From contig CM065295.1 in the NCBI GenBank assembly GCA_032871835.1, forward strand, positions 21,896,501 through 21,960,500: a stretch of 64,000 nucleotides of DNA, read 5' to 3'. Position numbers and translations under genes: made by a program. Below, in pieces: positions 32,421-44,407 of this stretch. Origin of the DNA: Dipteronia dyeriana. Its lineage: Eukaryota > Streptophyta > Magnoliopsida > Sapindales > Sapindaceae. The notes under the pieces were generated by a model. It was not told the origin of the DNA. It did not search any database and was given only the letters and a program-made list of their open reading frames with translations. Within the stretch, counting starts at the first letter, position 1; each line of letters opens with the position of its first letter.

Positions 32421-32434
32421 AAAGTCATCAGCTG

Positions 32435-33330
32435 TTAGACAGTGTTTGGATTTGAAACTTTAAATTCTTTCGGCTCAGCTATACTTGGCCTAAGAAGATG
32501 TGCAACTGGGATATTCTTTGGTCTGATTGTGGTTATCACTGATGCTAGATTGGAAAAAGCATATGCTTTTTCATTTTCTTCCCGAGGGATCTGGACAATC
32601 TTATATCCCTTGAACCATTGGAGGAGTTGTTTTGCTATGCCTAAGTAAGCCATCATACTTTCATCCCTGGCCTAGTATTCGTCTATGATTTGGTTGATGA
32701 CTACTTGTGAGTCGATGAATATCTCAACCTCATCTGCTTCGAGTGCGATGTAGACTCTAATCCCTGCCAGCAATGCCTCGTATTCTGCTTGGTTGTTGGT
32801 TGCTGGTTGCTGGTTGCTTAGAAGTCAAATCTCATGGCACATTCAACATCTTCTCCTTTTGGGATGCATACCACGATCCCTACCCCGTTGCTATAAGTGT
32901 TCGAGGAGTCGTCAATATATAATTTCCACGAGAAGCTTCTATCCAACATCCTTTTTACCTCTAGATCGGGCTCCATGAACTCTGCTACAAAATCCGCCAC
33001 TGCTTGTCCCTTGAGTGATTTATTGGGATCATATTTAATATCAAATTCACTCAGCTCGATTGCCCAATTGGTTAATCTCCTTGAAATATCAGGTTTCTGT
33101 AGAATTTGCTTAAGTGGGCAGTCGGTGAATACCCTGATTGCATGTGTCTGAAAATACGGCCTCAACTTTCTTACTGCTGAAACTAATGCTAAAGCCATCT
33201 TTTCTGCCTGCGAATATCTGGTTTCAACCGGAAGAAGAGCCTTACTAGTATAGTATACTGGCTTTTGTATTCCATCCTCTGTTTTGACTAGGATCGAGCT
33301 TTCGGCTAATTCTGTAAGTTATAAGTATAG
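32435..33330 (-). pseudogene. Tandem RNase H domains of element B
   Basis: The first domain reads MALALVSAVRKLRPYF, FTDCPLKQILQKPDISRRL and AIELSEFDIKY; the second begins WKLYIDDSSNTYSNGVGIVV. The second domain is interrupted at about 32797-32820 by an expanded GGTTGCT triplication, then continues to the IPREENEKAYAFSNLAS end (usual ADALSKLAS). Two RNase H domains mark the Tat lineage. Confidence 0.85.
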
Positions 33331-33349
33331 ATAAAGTACTTCTCATTCC

Positions 33350-34250
33350 TTTGGTTTCAAGAGGATGGGTGCCTATCCCAGGTATTCTATAATCTTCTGA
33401 AATGCCTGTTCACATTCTTCATTCCATTCGAGTCCCTTCCCCTTTTTGATTATTTTGAAAAATGGTGCACACCTGTTTGTGGCTTTCGAAATGAATCTAT
33501 TGAAGGAAGCTAGGCATCCCATCAGGTGTTGCACCTCTTTTAAGGTCCTTGGAGAGATCATTTATTCGAGAGCTTTAATTTTCTCAGGATTTACTTCGAT
33601 CTCTCTATGGTGAACTTGGAAACCGAGGAATCTTCTCGAAGGAACCCGAATAGGCATTTACTCGGGTTTAACTTCATCTGGTATTTCCTCAGGACATCAA
33701 ATGTTTCACGTAAGTTCAAAGTATGCTTGGTTGCCGTGATACTTTTAGTTAACATGTCGTCAATGTAGAATTCCATGTTTCTTCCTATTTGGTGAGCGAA
33801 ATTTCTATTGACTAATCTTTGATATGTGGCCCCATCATTCTTTAGCCCAAAGAGCGTTACTGTGTAGCATTATAGACCCCGGATGGTTGTGAATGCCGTT
33901 TTATCTTCATCTGTTTTGTTCATCCGGATCTGGTTGTATCCCGAGTAGGCATCCATAAAACTGAGCAATTCATGACCTGATGTAGCATCGATCAACTGAT
34001 ATATTCTGGAAAGTGGAAAGCTATCCTTTAGGCAGGCTTTGTTCAAATATGTGAAATCCGTGCACATTCTTCATTGTCCATTTTTCTTTTGGACCAGCAC
34101 CACATTCACTACCCATTACAGATAATTGATTTCTCTGATTAATCCTACATCGAGTAACTTTTATACCTCCTGCTTGATTGCCCGACTCCTTTCGAGGTTG
34201 AAAGATCTTTTTTTTTGTATTACAGGTTTTCCGCTCGGATCCACAGCCAA
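33350..34250 (-). pseudogene. Reverse transcriptase of element B
   Basis: Fragments in broken frames: DLNKACLKDSFPLSRIYQL-type start, LLSFMDAYSGYNQI with catalytic Asp, the YIDDMLTKS catalytic loop intact (33776 downward), CLFGF, and LKEVQHLMGCLASFNRFISK. Multiple stops between blocks. Same domain order as A. Confidence 0.88.
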
Positions 34251-34261
34251 GTGATGTGATA

Positions 34262-35110
34262 TCACCGTGTGTCTAACCCCACCATGTCTTCATGACTCCA
34301 TACAAACATGTCTTTGTATTCTCTGAGCAAATTGATGAGATCTATCCATAACTTTTCTTCCAGATTAGCTCTGATTTTAACATTTTTTGTTGGTTCATCT
34401 TCTTTTAAGACTACTTCCTCTGTTGGCTCCTCCTTTGATGTTTCGAGTTCCTCCATTGGGTCGAACTCGAAAATTAATGATTCTCCATGCTTAGTCTGGT
34501 CCGATTGGGTCAAGGTATACAGTTGGTGCTCGCTGTTATCTCTGTCATTGTAAACGGAGAGATTAGCTATTCTGGCCATTTCCTGTGAACCCTTGATGGT
34601 TCCTACCCCCCATTCTGTCGGGAATTTGATCATCATAGCGTAGATTACCGTTACTACCTTTGTTTTGTTCAGAAAAGGTCGATCCAGTAAGGCATTGTAA
34701 GGCCAGTTTTTAATGTCTACCACTACAAAGTCAAGTAGCACTGTTTTCTGGCAAGGTGCCACTCCAATTTTTAAGGGCAATTTCAACTTTCCTAAGAATC
34801 TGACCTTAACTCCTCCAAATCCTCTAAGCGGGGTATGGAAAGGTTGCAAGTCCTTTCGATCCAATCTGAGCTGATCATAAACAGCTACACTGAAGATGTC
34901 TACCGAGCTACCATTATCCACTAATATCCTTCAAACTTCCCTATGGCCAATCCAGGCACTAATAACTAGAGCATCATTTGGTCGGACGTCGACCCCATGT
35001 GAATCAGCTTCAGTAAACACTATTGGGTCTCATCCTTCTTTTATTCTCTTTGGATCAGGATCGATGGAATTAACGTCGAAATTCTACCTTGCTTCAACAA
35101 CTTTTCGAAT
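34262..35110 (-). pseudogene. Protease and N-terminal RT linker of element B
   Basis: A 219-aa open frame from 34921 contains the MDNGSSVDIF active site at its start and NWPYNALLDRPFL. It runs on through an acidic linker (EEPTEEVVLKEDEPT) into the start of RT (LINLLREYKDMFVWSHEDM). Upstream, to about 35110, the leader FTEADSHGVDV is in another frame. Unlike A, protease and RT are joined without a stop. Confidence 0.85.
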
Positions 35111-36950
35111 TTCCTGAGTCCGTTCTCGGTTACTTCTCCCAGTCGAAGGTCCTCCAAAGATGGTTTGAATTGCTCCGCTCACCTCTGAACTGGCCTTTTT
35201 ATTCTGATTTGAGCCAGGATCTCCAAACTTGGTTTCTTTCCAAGCTTCTGTCTTCTCATCTTTCTTTAAGATAATATCTTGTAGATGCCCTTCTCGGATT
35301 AGGGTTTCTATATGATCTCTGAGCTAGTAACATTTAGAGGTCTCATGCCCCGCTTTCTTTATGGAATATGTAATACTTTATCGTGTCTCGTCGGGTAAAT
35401 TGTGATTACCGACGTGGCTCCTTCACTAGATTTTTTTCTTCTAATATTGTCAGGATCTCGTCCTGTCTTTTCCAAAGCGGGGTGTAGTTTGTATACTTAC
35501 CTTAAAACTTTTCCCTAGTTTGGTCAGTATCACGTCTGCCTCCCCTATCTTTGCTTCTTTCTTTGCTATTTCCCTTTTGTTTTCCTTTATGGTTCTTTGA
35601 CTCGGTATCCTTTTACTTGGGTTTTCCTCTATACATGTAACAACCTCATGTTGCCAACTATTCTTCTTCAGCCAATGCCTCTTACTATATCTATCATGTC
35701 TGCATATCTAGTTAGACGAGCTCTCCTTAAGTCGAAAAACAACCGCCCGTTCTGTAGGTTGTTTATGAATGCAATGATTATTGCTTCATCATTTGCGTTG
35801 CCGATTTCTGAGACTGCTTGGCCGAATCTTCCCATGTACGTTTTTAGTGACTTGTCATTCCCTTGTTTTAGTTGAGAAAGATATGCCACCAATTTTTTCT
35901 TGTGCATATTCCTGAGGAATTGTCTTGAGAAAATTCTACTCAATTCCTCAAAACTCTCAATACTTACCGGGGGGAATCTTCCAAACCACCATGAGCCTAC
36001 ATCCCCTGGTGTCTGTGGGAAGTTAAGACACAATAAGGGATTGCTGTAGGCATATTGGGCTGTAGCGCTCTTATACCGTCTGACATGATCATTGAGATCT
36101 GTATCCTTTTTGAATTGTTCCACATGTGACATTCTGAATCTCTCCGGGAATGGTGTTTACAGAATGTCTCTAGTGAAAGGGCTGTCAGAATCGTTGTCAG
36201 ACAACTCATTGTGTCCATAACACCTAATCAGCACATCCATTGGACGCCTGTTATTCTCGACTTCTCGGGTCAAGCTCTGTATCACAATATCTCTATCACC
36301 CACTGGCTCTCTCCGATGGTTGAGCTGTCGAGTGACGGTTATACCTATCTCCAGCTCCTCTCAATCCTGCTTTCGAGTCTCTCGAGCTAATCTTTGTAAA
36401 CGTATTATTGCACGGTGGTGTTTACGATGATAACGATCATTTTCTTCTGGTGATGATGATCAATCCCTTCGTCGATCATACTTGCGGTACCTATCATGCC
36501 CTGCTTGACCATGACTTCGTTTTTGGTAAGGTCATTCTGCGGGCATCTTAAGATCCTTGTCCTGGTTGTGGGATGCACCCTCAGTCTGGTTGGTAGGATT
36601 TGAATTTCTAACGGTTACTAGTACGTCTGGTTCTGGCCTAACTATTACAGATCGGAGTTTGGGAGGTGATTGATTTTGTGGGGATGGTTGGTTTAGAGGA
36701 TTCGTCTCTCTTGTGGTCAACAAATCTATTCCTTCATTCGTTGCATCTGTCAATAACTGTTGCAATACATCCCTAAAACGACGTGTTATGTCGTTGCTGG
36801 TCGGAGGGAATCGTTGGATGCCAGTTAGGGATACCGGTTGGTTCCCATTGACGGTTGCAGGATTCTAAGTGGTCTCTCCTTGGTGTACATTATCTGGTAA
36901 TTTTTGTATATCTTGAGAATCGTCTTTACTTCAAACACCAGACATCATTT
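35111..36950 (-). pseudogene. Gag and nucleocapsid region of element B
   Basis: Leader 36532-36765 (ATNEGIDLLTTRETN), Arg-rich stretch, then capsid core 35668-36132 (HVEQFKKDTDLNDHVRRY, LCLNFPQTPGDVGSWWF, FINNLQNGRLFFDLRRARL). About 0.5 kb of lysine-rich nucleocapsid-like sequence with a Cys/His-containing patch follows in broken frames (35110-35600). That last part is missing from element A. Confidence 0.82.
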
Positions 36951-36969
36951 AAACAGATCGAAGGTTCAC

Positions 36970-36989
36970 CCCCTCATTCTAGCGTCAAT
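36970..36989 (-). promoter_or_regulatory. Primer-binding site of element B
   Basis: Complement reads ATTGACGCTAGAATGAGGGG next to the 5' LTR end. Same family of sites as in A and C. Confidence 0.5.
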
Positions 36990-37648
36990 TGTTGATGTCA
37001 GTTTCTTGATGAGTAAAAAAGTCAACAGTGTTTGGTTCGATTATAACTTGTTAAAAAGAGAAAGAGAAAGAGAATGCAATTGATATGTTTATGACACGAG
37101 TATACGTGGTAAAAATCTAGTGACTGGAGAAACATCCACGGGTCGTTGTAAGCACAACCAAACCAAATCCACTATTAAATAAAGAATTACACCACTTGAT
37201 CTCTTTTGCCTCTCTTTTTCAGTGATTATTTTCTGTTCCTCTTGTTCTATATATTCTGTTTTTTTTATACAGTGAGATTATGGGTCTATTTATATGTTGA
37301 TAGAACCTTAATCCTTATTACATATAAGGAAAGGTGATAGTGTTTGATTTGAATTGGTTGCTTGTCGTAATCATTTTTGTCTTCTTTCCTATTTCTGAGA
37401 TCTTGTGGATCGAGTTTGAATCTACGTGGGATTCTAGTTGCACAGTCTGTTTAGGACTTATTTCCTAATTGGTGTGCAATCTTCTAGAAGAGTCGAGTTA
37501 TTGCTTAATTTGGACTTGTTTCCTGTTTGATGTTTATCCTTCCAGAAGCTTTTAAGTTTTTTCCTCATCTTATACAGGGGAATTGAATAAGGATGTTTCC
37601 GTATTGGAGTGCAATTCTAGGTCCCTTCTTTGGGCTTATTTCACCTTA
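36990..37648 (-). repeat. Truncated 5' LTR of element B
   Basis: Aligns with 25152-25790 of the 3' LTR (shared GTCAACAGTG, AGAAAGAGAAAGAGAATGCA and ACTTATTTCCTAATT blocks). After GGGCTTATTTCA the similarity ends, about 230 bp before the expected LTR start. Confidence 0.85.
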
Positions 37649-37722
37649 TTTCGGGTATCTTCTGAACCCAACTTCACATTAATGTGCCTTAATTCAGGTA
37701 TATTTAACCTATTTCCCTGCAG

Positions 37723-38530
37723 GTGGTTGCTAAGTTTGCTGAGGCTGTTCAGACGCAACAACACCAAGCTGATCGGATAAGATGTCTGAAAGCTCAGTTA
37801 AAGAAGAGTGAGGATAACAGTGCTCGGATTGAGGTGGCCTATCAAAGAAAAATGAGTTCTGCCCAGAAGTTCACCGATCGCTGTTTGGAAAAGTAGATGG
37901 AGGCCGAGGACAGGACCTCTGCTGCTGAGGAGAAGACTAAATCTTTACAAGACTTGCTCTCTGTCCCCAGGAGTCAATGCTTCGGGCTGAACAAGAGGCC
38001 GAAAAAATGAAGTCATCCTATGAGGGCAAAATTAAAGATCTTAAGTGCCAAACTCTGACGATTGAATCCTTCTCGAAGGAAGCCAGACTGGAACTTGAAG
38101 TTCAAGGGGTTGATTGCTATAAAAGGTCCCCAGCGGGCGAGTTCTTCAAGGTAAAAAATCAAGCATCTGACAAGGCTCGAGCTAACTGGGAATTGTCAAT
38201 CAAAAAACTTGTGGATTGATCCTTGGAGTCTCTTCGGACTCAGATGAGGGAGTGGAGAGCTTACTGTCGTAGCCAAGGTAAAGATTCCCATCGTATGCAC
38301 TTGGAGGTCCCTGCCGAGCATTTTCTTTCAACTTTTTATACCAACAGGGAGTTGGTGTGGACGGGTAGGAGCCCGATGTTGGACCGGTCTCCGGAGTGGA
38401 TTATAGTGCTTGAATGGATGATCTGATTGACATAATCGTTTGGCCTTCGAACGAGAGTCTTCTTCGCGAATATGAAATGGTGCCTGATCCGAGCATCGAC
38501 AATGACTCGAAATCCTCGGCTCCGCCTTAG
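37723..38530 (+). pseudogene. Antisense gene of element C, last exon(s) only
   Basis: Sequence from about 37650 to 37722 matches the intron at 28478-28547 of B, ending CCTGCAG. The exon then opens VVAKFAEAVQTQQHQADRIR and gives the coiled coil (AEQEAEKMKSSYEGKIKDLK, WRAYCRSQGKD). It ends with LLREYEMVPDPSIDNDS and TAG at 38528-38530. Some stops and one frameshift. The upstream exons are missing because of the B/C junction. Confidence 0.8.
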
Positions 38531-38654
38531 ATAAACTTGAACATGTAAAAATTCATAGTTAATAAAATTCCATATTTGTATGATTGCTCTCAGCCGTCAA
38601 CTTCTTATGAATATTATGAATCGGGTAATGCAAACACAGTGCTACTCGACAATC

Positions 38655-38903
38655 GCCAAGTATCTTATTAACTGGCTAATGTCGTTGCCCGAGTAATTTC
38701 GTTACAATTTTTGAACACCAAATATCTTATTAACCGGCTAAAATTGTTATCTAAGAGACTTAATTTTAAATGCCAGGTATCTTATTAACTGGCTAGTATC
38801 GTTATCTGAGCAACTTAATTTTGAATGCCAAGTATCTTTTTAACTAGCTAGTATCGTTATCTTAGCAACTTAATTTTGAATGCCAAATATCTTATTAATT
38901 GGC
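38655..38903 (-). repeat. Dyad tandem array of element C, five units
   Basis: Five units of GCCAAGTATCTTATTAACTGGC type (first 38655-38676, last 38882-38903) with arms GCCA/TGGC, separated by TAGTATCGTTATCTGAGCAAC spacers. Same relative place as in A and B. Confidence 0.85.
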
Positions 38904-39468
38904 TAGTATCGTTAACCGAGTAATCTCGAAATAAAGCCAAATAGATTTGTACTTGAATTCAATACTCGTTTGATACCCAAACGTTACATCGAGGCTCGCT
39001 ACGATCATACGTTTTGGGTCATTGCACATGTCACTGAGGATGTCTCCTAGTTTTGTCTGCGTAAGGGTTTACCGAATCGTTAAGCTCTGAGTTGCTTAAC
39101 ACAGTTGCGTAACTCACCGGGATTTACCTGATGGAACCTCAAGCCTTTTTCTAGAATCCGAGGCATCGGGTTTACATTTTGGCTAAGATCTTGGTTGACC
39201 TTGCTTGACTCGCATGCTCTTTCAAGTTTCTCCACCCATTCGAGATTATTACCAAATTAATGGCCCCGAGCATTTTATTGTATTTGTTAATTCTTTAGTC
39301 ATATGTTCTTATTATCATGTGCTCATATTTCTGGAAATCCCGTGTTGGGTTTTTATTTATAATTTTGTAAAACTAACAAAATATGAAAAATCCTCAAAAG
39401 GATTTCTAAGAATAAATCACTAAAAAATATCTTGACTAAAAATAAATTAATTCTAAAATTAATGAATT
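38904..39468 (-). other. Conserved non-coding block after pol in element C, with perfect hairpin
   Basis: Counterpart of the A and B blocks. GTTAAGC (39079-39085) and GCTTAAC (39094-39100) form a perfect 7-bp stem with an 8-nt loop. No coding frame. Confidence 0.6.
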
Positions 39469-40690
39469 TCAAGGATAAAAGATCTTTAGGTATTGGGCAT
39501 TGCATGGTCGGGGTAAGACCCCTCCTGGTCGGGCTATCCAATATACTCCATGCCCGATCATTCCTTCAATTTTGTATGAACCCTCCCATTTGTCAGTCAA
39601 CAAACCCGTTACTCTATCTTTTGTGTTCAGCGATACTCTTTTGAGCACCAAGTCCCCCATTCAGAACTTCCTAACCCGAACGTGGGAGTTGTAATACCTA
39701 GCAGCTCGTTGCTGATATGCCATGTTTCACACTTTGGATTTCTCCCATTTTTCTTCTAACTCATCCAGGTCTTGTAACAACATATCAACATTATGATCTC
39801 CATCATATAACCTGACTCTGGGCGACATATATGATGTTTCTACCGGTATGACAGCCTCTATTCTGAATGCCAAGGAAAACGGTGTTTCCCCCATAGGGGT
39901 CCTTGCCGTTGATCGATAAGCCCACAATACTTTAGGAAGTTTTTCGGCCCAGCTACCCTTCTTTGCATCCAACTTCGCTTTAAGCGTGTGCTTGATGACT
40001 TTTTTCACTGCTTCAGCTTGTCCATTTGTTTGAGGATGGGCAAGAGTGACATAATAATTAGAAATCCGGTACTCTTTGTATAGTTGCCTGAATTTTAGGT
40101 TGTCAAACTGGGTACCGTTGTCGGTGATAATTATATTCGGGACTCCAAACCTGTAGAGTATGTTCTTTTTCAAAAATTTTGTAGTGTTTGCTTCCGTTAT
40201 GTGCACCAATGCTTCACCTTCTGCCTACTTAGTGAAATAATCAATAGCCACAATTGCATGTTTTGCTCCACCCCTTATTCCTGCCGGCATCCGACCGATT
40301 AAGTCAAAACCCAATACGGGGAACGACCATGGGGACGTGACACTTTTGAGGTACTTAGGGGGTTACCGAATGTCGTTAGAGATCCTTTGACAAGTGTTAC
40401 ATCTTTTCGAACATCGCTGGGCATCAACGAACAAAGAAGGCCAATAAAAACCTTGCCTGAGTACTTTGTGTGCCAAGCTTTTGCCTCCTGTATGATTTCC
40501 ACATACACTGCTATAGATTTCCTTTAGTATCCGATGTGCATCCTTCTTTGATGCGCACCTTTGAAGTGTTTGGGAGAATCCTCTTCTGTACATTTCTCCT
40601 TCAATCATAGTATACCTAGTAGACCTGTACCTGACGTATTTTGCCTCCAAGGGGTCTTCTGGGAGTACATCCTCTTCCAAATACCTTTTT
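39469..40690 (-). pseudogene. Integrase of element C
   Basis: Zinc-binding domain 40363-40680 (VCGNHTGGKSLAHKVLRQGFYWPS, CNTCQR). Core with TDNGTQFDNLKFRQLYKEY and HPQTNGQAEAVKK, so the last acidic residue is kept. The C-terminal part 39469-39660 (GDLVLKRVS, WEGSYKIEGM) ends NAQYLKIFYP. A few frameshifts and stops. Best preserved integrase of the three. Confidence 0.87.
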
Positions 40691-40692
40691 AG

Positions 40693-41540
40693 CTAAGTCA
40701 TCCAACCGTCTAGTATTGTTTGGATTTCTAAAATTTCAAAGTCTTTTGGCTCAGCTATACTTGGCCTGAGAAGATGTGCGACTGAGATATTTTTTGGTCT
40801 GATTGTGGTTGTTGTTGTTGCTAGCTTGGACAATGCATCTGCTTTTTCACTTTCTTCCCAAGGGATCTTGACAATCCTATATTCTTTGAACCGTTTGAAG
40901 AGTTGTTTTGATATGTCCAAGTAAGCCATCATATTTTCTTCCCTAGCTTGATATTCGTCTAGGATTTGGTTGACGACTACTAGTGAGTCGTTGAATATTT
41001 CACCCTCATCTGCTCCGAGTGTGATGCAAACTTTAAGCCCTGCCAGCAGTGCCTCATATTCTGCTTGGTTGTTTGTTGCTTCGAAGTCGAATCTCATGAC
41101 ACATTCAATGTCATATTCTTTAGGTATGCATACCACGATCCCTATCCCGCTGCCATGAGTGTTCAAGGAGTCGTCAATATATAATTTCCACGAAAAGCTT
41201 CTGCCCAACATTTTTTTTACCTCCAGATCGGGCTTTGTGAATTCTGCTATAAAATCTGCCACTGCTTAGCCATTGAGTGATGTCCTGGGAACATATTTAA
41301 TATCGAATTCACTCAGCTTGATTACCAATTTGGTTAATCTCCCTGAAATCTCAAGTTTCTGCAGAATTTGCTTAAGCGGGCAGTCAATGAAAACTCTGAT
41401 TGCATGTGCCAGAAAATATAGCCCCAATTTCCTTGTTGTCGAAACTAATGCTAAAGCCATTTTTTCTACCTAAGAATATTTGGTTTCAACCGGAAGAAGA
41501 ACCTTACTGGTATAGTAAACTGGCCTTTGTATTCCATCCT
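40693..41540 (-). pseudogene. Tandem RNase H domains of element C
   Basis: The second RNase H is a 189-aa open frame (41262 to 40693) with LYIDDSLNTHGSGIGIVV, NNQAEYEALLAGLKV, IFNDSLVVVNQ and EKADALSKLAT. Usual SDSQ is NDSL. The first domain is read at 41266-41460 (TTRKLGLYF, FIDCPLKQILQKLEISGRL). Confidence 0.87.
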
Positions 41541-41549
41541 CTATTCGGA

Positions 41550-42430
41550 CTAGGACCGAGCTTACTGATAATTCTGTAAGGGACAAGTACAGATAAAGTA
41601 CTTCTTCTTCCTTTGGTTTTGAGAGGATGGGTGTTTGTCCTAAGTATTCTTTTATCTTTCGAAGTGTCTGTTCACATTCTGCATTCCATTCAGGTCCATT
41701 CCCCTTTTTTGATTATTTTGAAAAATGGGACACATCTATCTATGGCCTTCGAAATGAATCTGCTGAGGGAAGCTAGATATCTCATCCAACGTTGTAACTC
41801 TTTTAGAGTTCTCAGAGAAATCATTCCTTGGAGGGCTTTAATCTTCTAGGGATTTACTTCAATCCCTCTCTGGTGAACTTGGAAACCCAGGAATCTTTTC
41901 GAAGAGACTCCGAATAAACACTTGCTCGGTTTAGCTTCATCTGATACCTTCTTAGGACATCAAATGTTTCACGCAAGTCCAAAGTATGCTTGGCTGCTGT
42001 GATAATTTTGGTTAACATGTCGTCAATGTAGACTTCCATGTTTCTTCCTATCTGGCTGTGAAAATTCTGTTGTTCAGTCTTTGATATGTGGCCCCAACAT
42101 TTTTTAGCCCAAAGGGCATCACTGTGTAGCAATATAGACCCTGGTCGGTTATGAACACCGTTTTATCTTCATTTGCTTTGTTCATCTGGATCTGTTATAT
42201 CCCGAATAGTTCATAACCTGATGTAGCATCGACCAACTGGTCTATTTTTGGAAGTGGAAAACTAACTTTTGGCCACACTTTGTTCAAATCTGTGATATCC
42301 ACACACATTCTCCATTGACCATTTTTCTTCTGGACCAACACCACATTCGCTATCCACTGTGGATAATTGATTTCTCTAATTGTTCCAACATCGAGCAACT
42401 TTTCTACCTCCTGCTTGATTGTCCGACTCC
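41550..42430 (-). pseudogene. Reverse transcriptase of element C
   Basis: WIANVVLVQKKNGQWRMC and DITDLNKVWPKVSFPLPKI at 42195-42398. The SFMDAYSGYNQI block is lost by a small deletion near 42210. The catalytic loop VYIDDMLTK and HTLDLRETFDVLRRYQ lie at 41854-42132. Thumb remnants run to 41640. The deletion removes the first catalytic Asp. Confidence 0.85.
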
Positions 42431-42438
42431 TCTCAAGG

Positions 42439-42930
42439 TTACCTTCTTTTTTGAATTATAGGTTTTTTGCTCGGATCCATGACCAAGTGATATGATATCA
42501 CTCGTGTGTTTATCCCCACCATGGCTTCATGACTCCACGCGAATACGTCTTTGTATTCTCTGAGTAAATTGATAAGATTTGTCTTGACATTTTCTTCTAA
42601 ATTAGCTCCGATTTTGACCTTCTTTACTGGTTCGTCTTCTTTTAAGAGTACTTCCTCTGTTGGCTCATTCTTTGATGTCTCGGGTTTCTCCCTTGGGTCG
42701 AACTCGAACATCAATGATTCTCCTTGCTTAGTCTGATCTGGTTGAGTCAGAGTACATACTTTGTGTTCACTGTTATTTTTGTCTTAGTAAATGGAGAGAT
42801 TAGATCTTTTAGCCATTTCCTGTGAACCCTTGATCGTTTCTACCAACCATTCAATGCGGAATTTGATCATCAGGGAGTAAGTAGCCGATAATGCCTTTGT
42901 CTTGTTTAGGAAATATCGACCTAGTAGGGC
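42439..42930 (-). pseudogene. Protease C-terminal part and linker of element C
   Basis: Acidic linker (NEPTEEVLLKEDEPVKKV) and LINLLREYKDVFAWSHEAMVG, as in B. The protease continues across the element D insertion to 46434-46754. Confidence 0.82.
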
Positions 42931-42935
42931 ATTGT

Positions 42936-43807
42936 TGATGAGAATTAAGAAGCATCACTAAAGGAACCATTGCATGTTCCAATTGGGACAATTAAAAGGA
43001 GGCAAGAGGATCAAAGAAGCATTAAATGATTGGTTGATTCCGAGTTGCTAAAGTCCAAATTCATCCCACATGAAGACCAAATCCGGGCTGAACTTCGTGG
43101 ACCTCTACAGAGAGTATTTGAAGTTGGATTTTCTATTATTATATGTTTTCGGAAAGCCCAAGACAATCTCTATAGATTCTACGAAGACCTTGTCCTCTGA
43201 AACAGATTACAACAAGTCCAAATTTGGTCATCTATCTTATTGCACGAAAACTTGAGCTGAGTAGTCCGAATTTCAGAATATTTCCTATTTTTTGGGCGAC
43301 GTATGGTTGGAGGAGAATCCAATTTCAGTATATTTCCTACTTTAGCATATTCCTTATTTTATATATATTCCCCAAATAAAGAGTTGATTTGTTTCCCGAT
43401 TTCAACTTTCCAAATAAGGAACAAATCAACTAGTTGCTAGTTTTTAGTCATTAGTTGTTTCCTAAATTGTAAGGCATTAATTGCCTAATATTTATTCCCT
43501 TTTAGGTCTTAGATATTTTTAGTATAAAAGGGACCAATTGATGTAATTTGAAAGATAGACTTGAATTGAATAAAAAATTTGTGAGAGTTCATCTCTTTTT
43601 GGTTATGAAAACTTGACTTATCACTCACATCTTCTTCTTGTTCTTGAGTGTGGCGTCTTCAACTTCTTGATACAGTTGGTTCTTACCTCCTTATAGGTAA
43701 CGGGTCGCGGTCCGATAACGTTCTTGTTTGTAAACTTGGTTAGAAAACGATCATTCGTTACCATATATTGGTTCCGGGTCTCACTGTTCTTAGTGAGGTT
43801 CATATCA
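42936..43807 (+). repeat. 5' LTR of element D
   Basis: 872 bp, TGATGAGAATT to GTTCATATCA. A TATA-like TAGTATAAAAGG lies at about 43518. Much of the difference from the 3' LTR is in the first 430 bp. Confidence 0.93.
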
Positions 43808-43809
43808 GT

Positions 43810-43821
43810 TGGTATCAAAAC
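43810..43821 (+). promoter_or_regulatory. Initiator-Met type primer-binding site of element D
   Basis: TGGTATCAAAAC, two changes from the canonical TGGTATCAGAGC family, two bases after the LTR. Confidence 0.75.
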
Positions 43822-43894
43822 TTAGGCTTCTAAATCAGGTTTAATCTATCATTGTTCTTCTTCGTTTATTTTTTTTTCTGTTTAATCTAAAAAA

Positions 43895-43985
43895 AAAAAT
43901 CAGATCTGTTACAAAAAAAACAAGTTTTATCAGATCCGTTACAAAATTTTTTTTTATCAGATTCGTTATATAAAAAAAAAGAGAT
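43895..43985 (+). repeat. Three ~30-bp tandem repeats in the leader of element D
   Basis: ATCAGATCTGTTACAAAA, ATCAGATCCGTTACAAAA and ATCAGATTCGTTATATAA each followed by A/T runs. Non-coding leader up to the gag ATG at 44408; the rest of 43986-44407 is A/T-rich with poly-T tracts and a (TTA)n run. Confidence 0.8.
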
Positions 43986-44407
43986 CCAAAGAAAAAAAGA
44001 TCCTGAATTTATTTTAGGTTGTGTAGTTTAACTTATTTCAATTTTTTTTTTCTATTCCTTTTTTTTGATTCCGTGTGTTGATATTAAAAAAAAAAAAGTT
44101 GGCAGTAGAATCTCGTCTTTGTTATTCTTGTCCTATATTATTATTATTATTATTATTTTTTAATTTCTTTTGTTACATCTTATTTCTTAACCTTCTTGTG
44201 AGTGTTCGTCTAAGTAAAAAAAAAAAAGGGATCTGAAAAAGTGAACAAAGAGTGGAAAAAGGCAAGAGAGTGTGAGCTCATCAAAGGGTAAAAGCCAAAA
44301 GAATTGAGTAAAACACGAGTGATTGCCATAATCTTTGAGAGTAAACACGTGAGGGAGTGTTGTGTGGCTTACTATTTTTTTTTTAATTTTTTTTGCAGGT
44401 TTCAAAT

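Larger units (their letters stand above)
25152..37648 (-). mobile_element. Element B: Tat-lineage Ty3/gypsy, 5' LTR truncated
   Basis: On the minus strand: partial 5' LTR (36990-37648), gag, protease, RT, two RNase H domains, integrase, hairpin, dyad array, antisense gene (plus strand), polypurine tract, 3' LTR (25152-26041). Same plan as A but a different LTR family. Integrase is split by a solo LTR. At about 37648 the 5' LTR stops short and antisense-gene sequence of a related element (C) begins. Confidence 0.9.
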
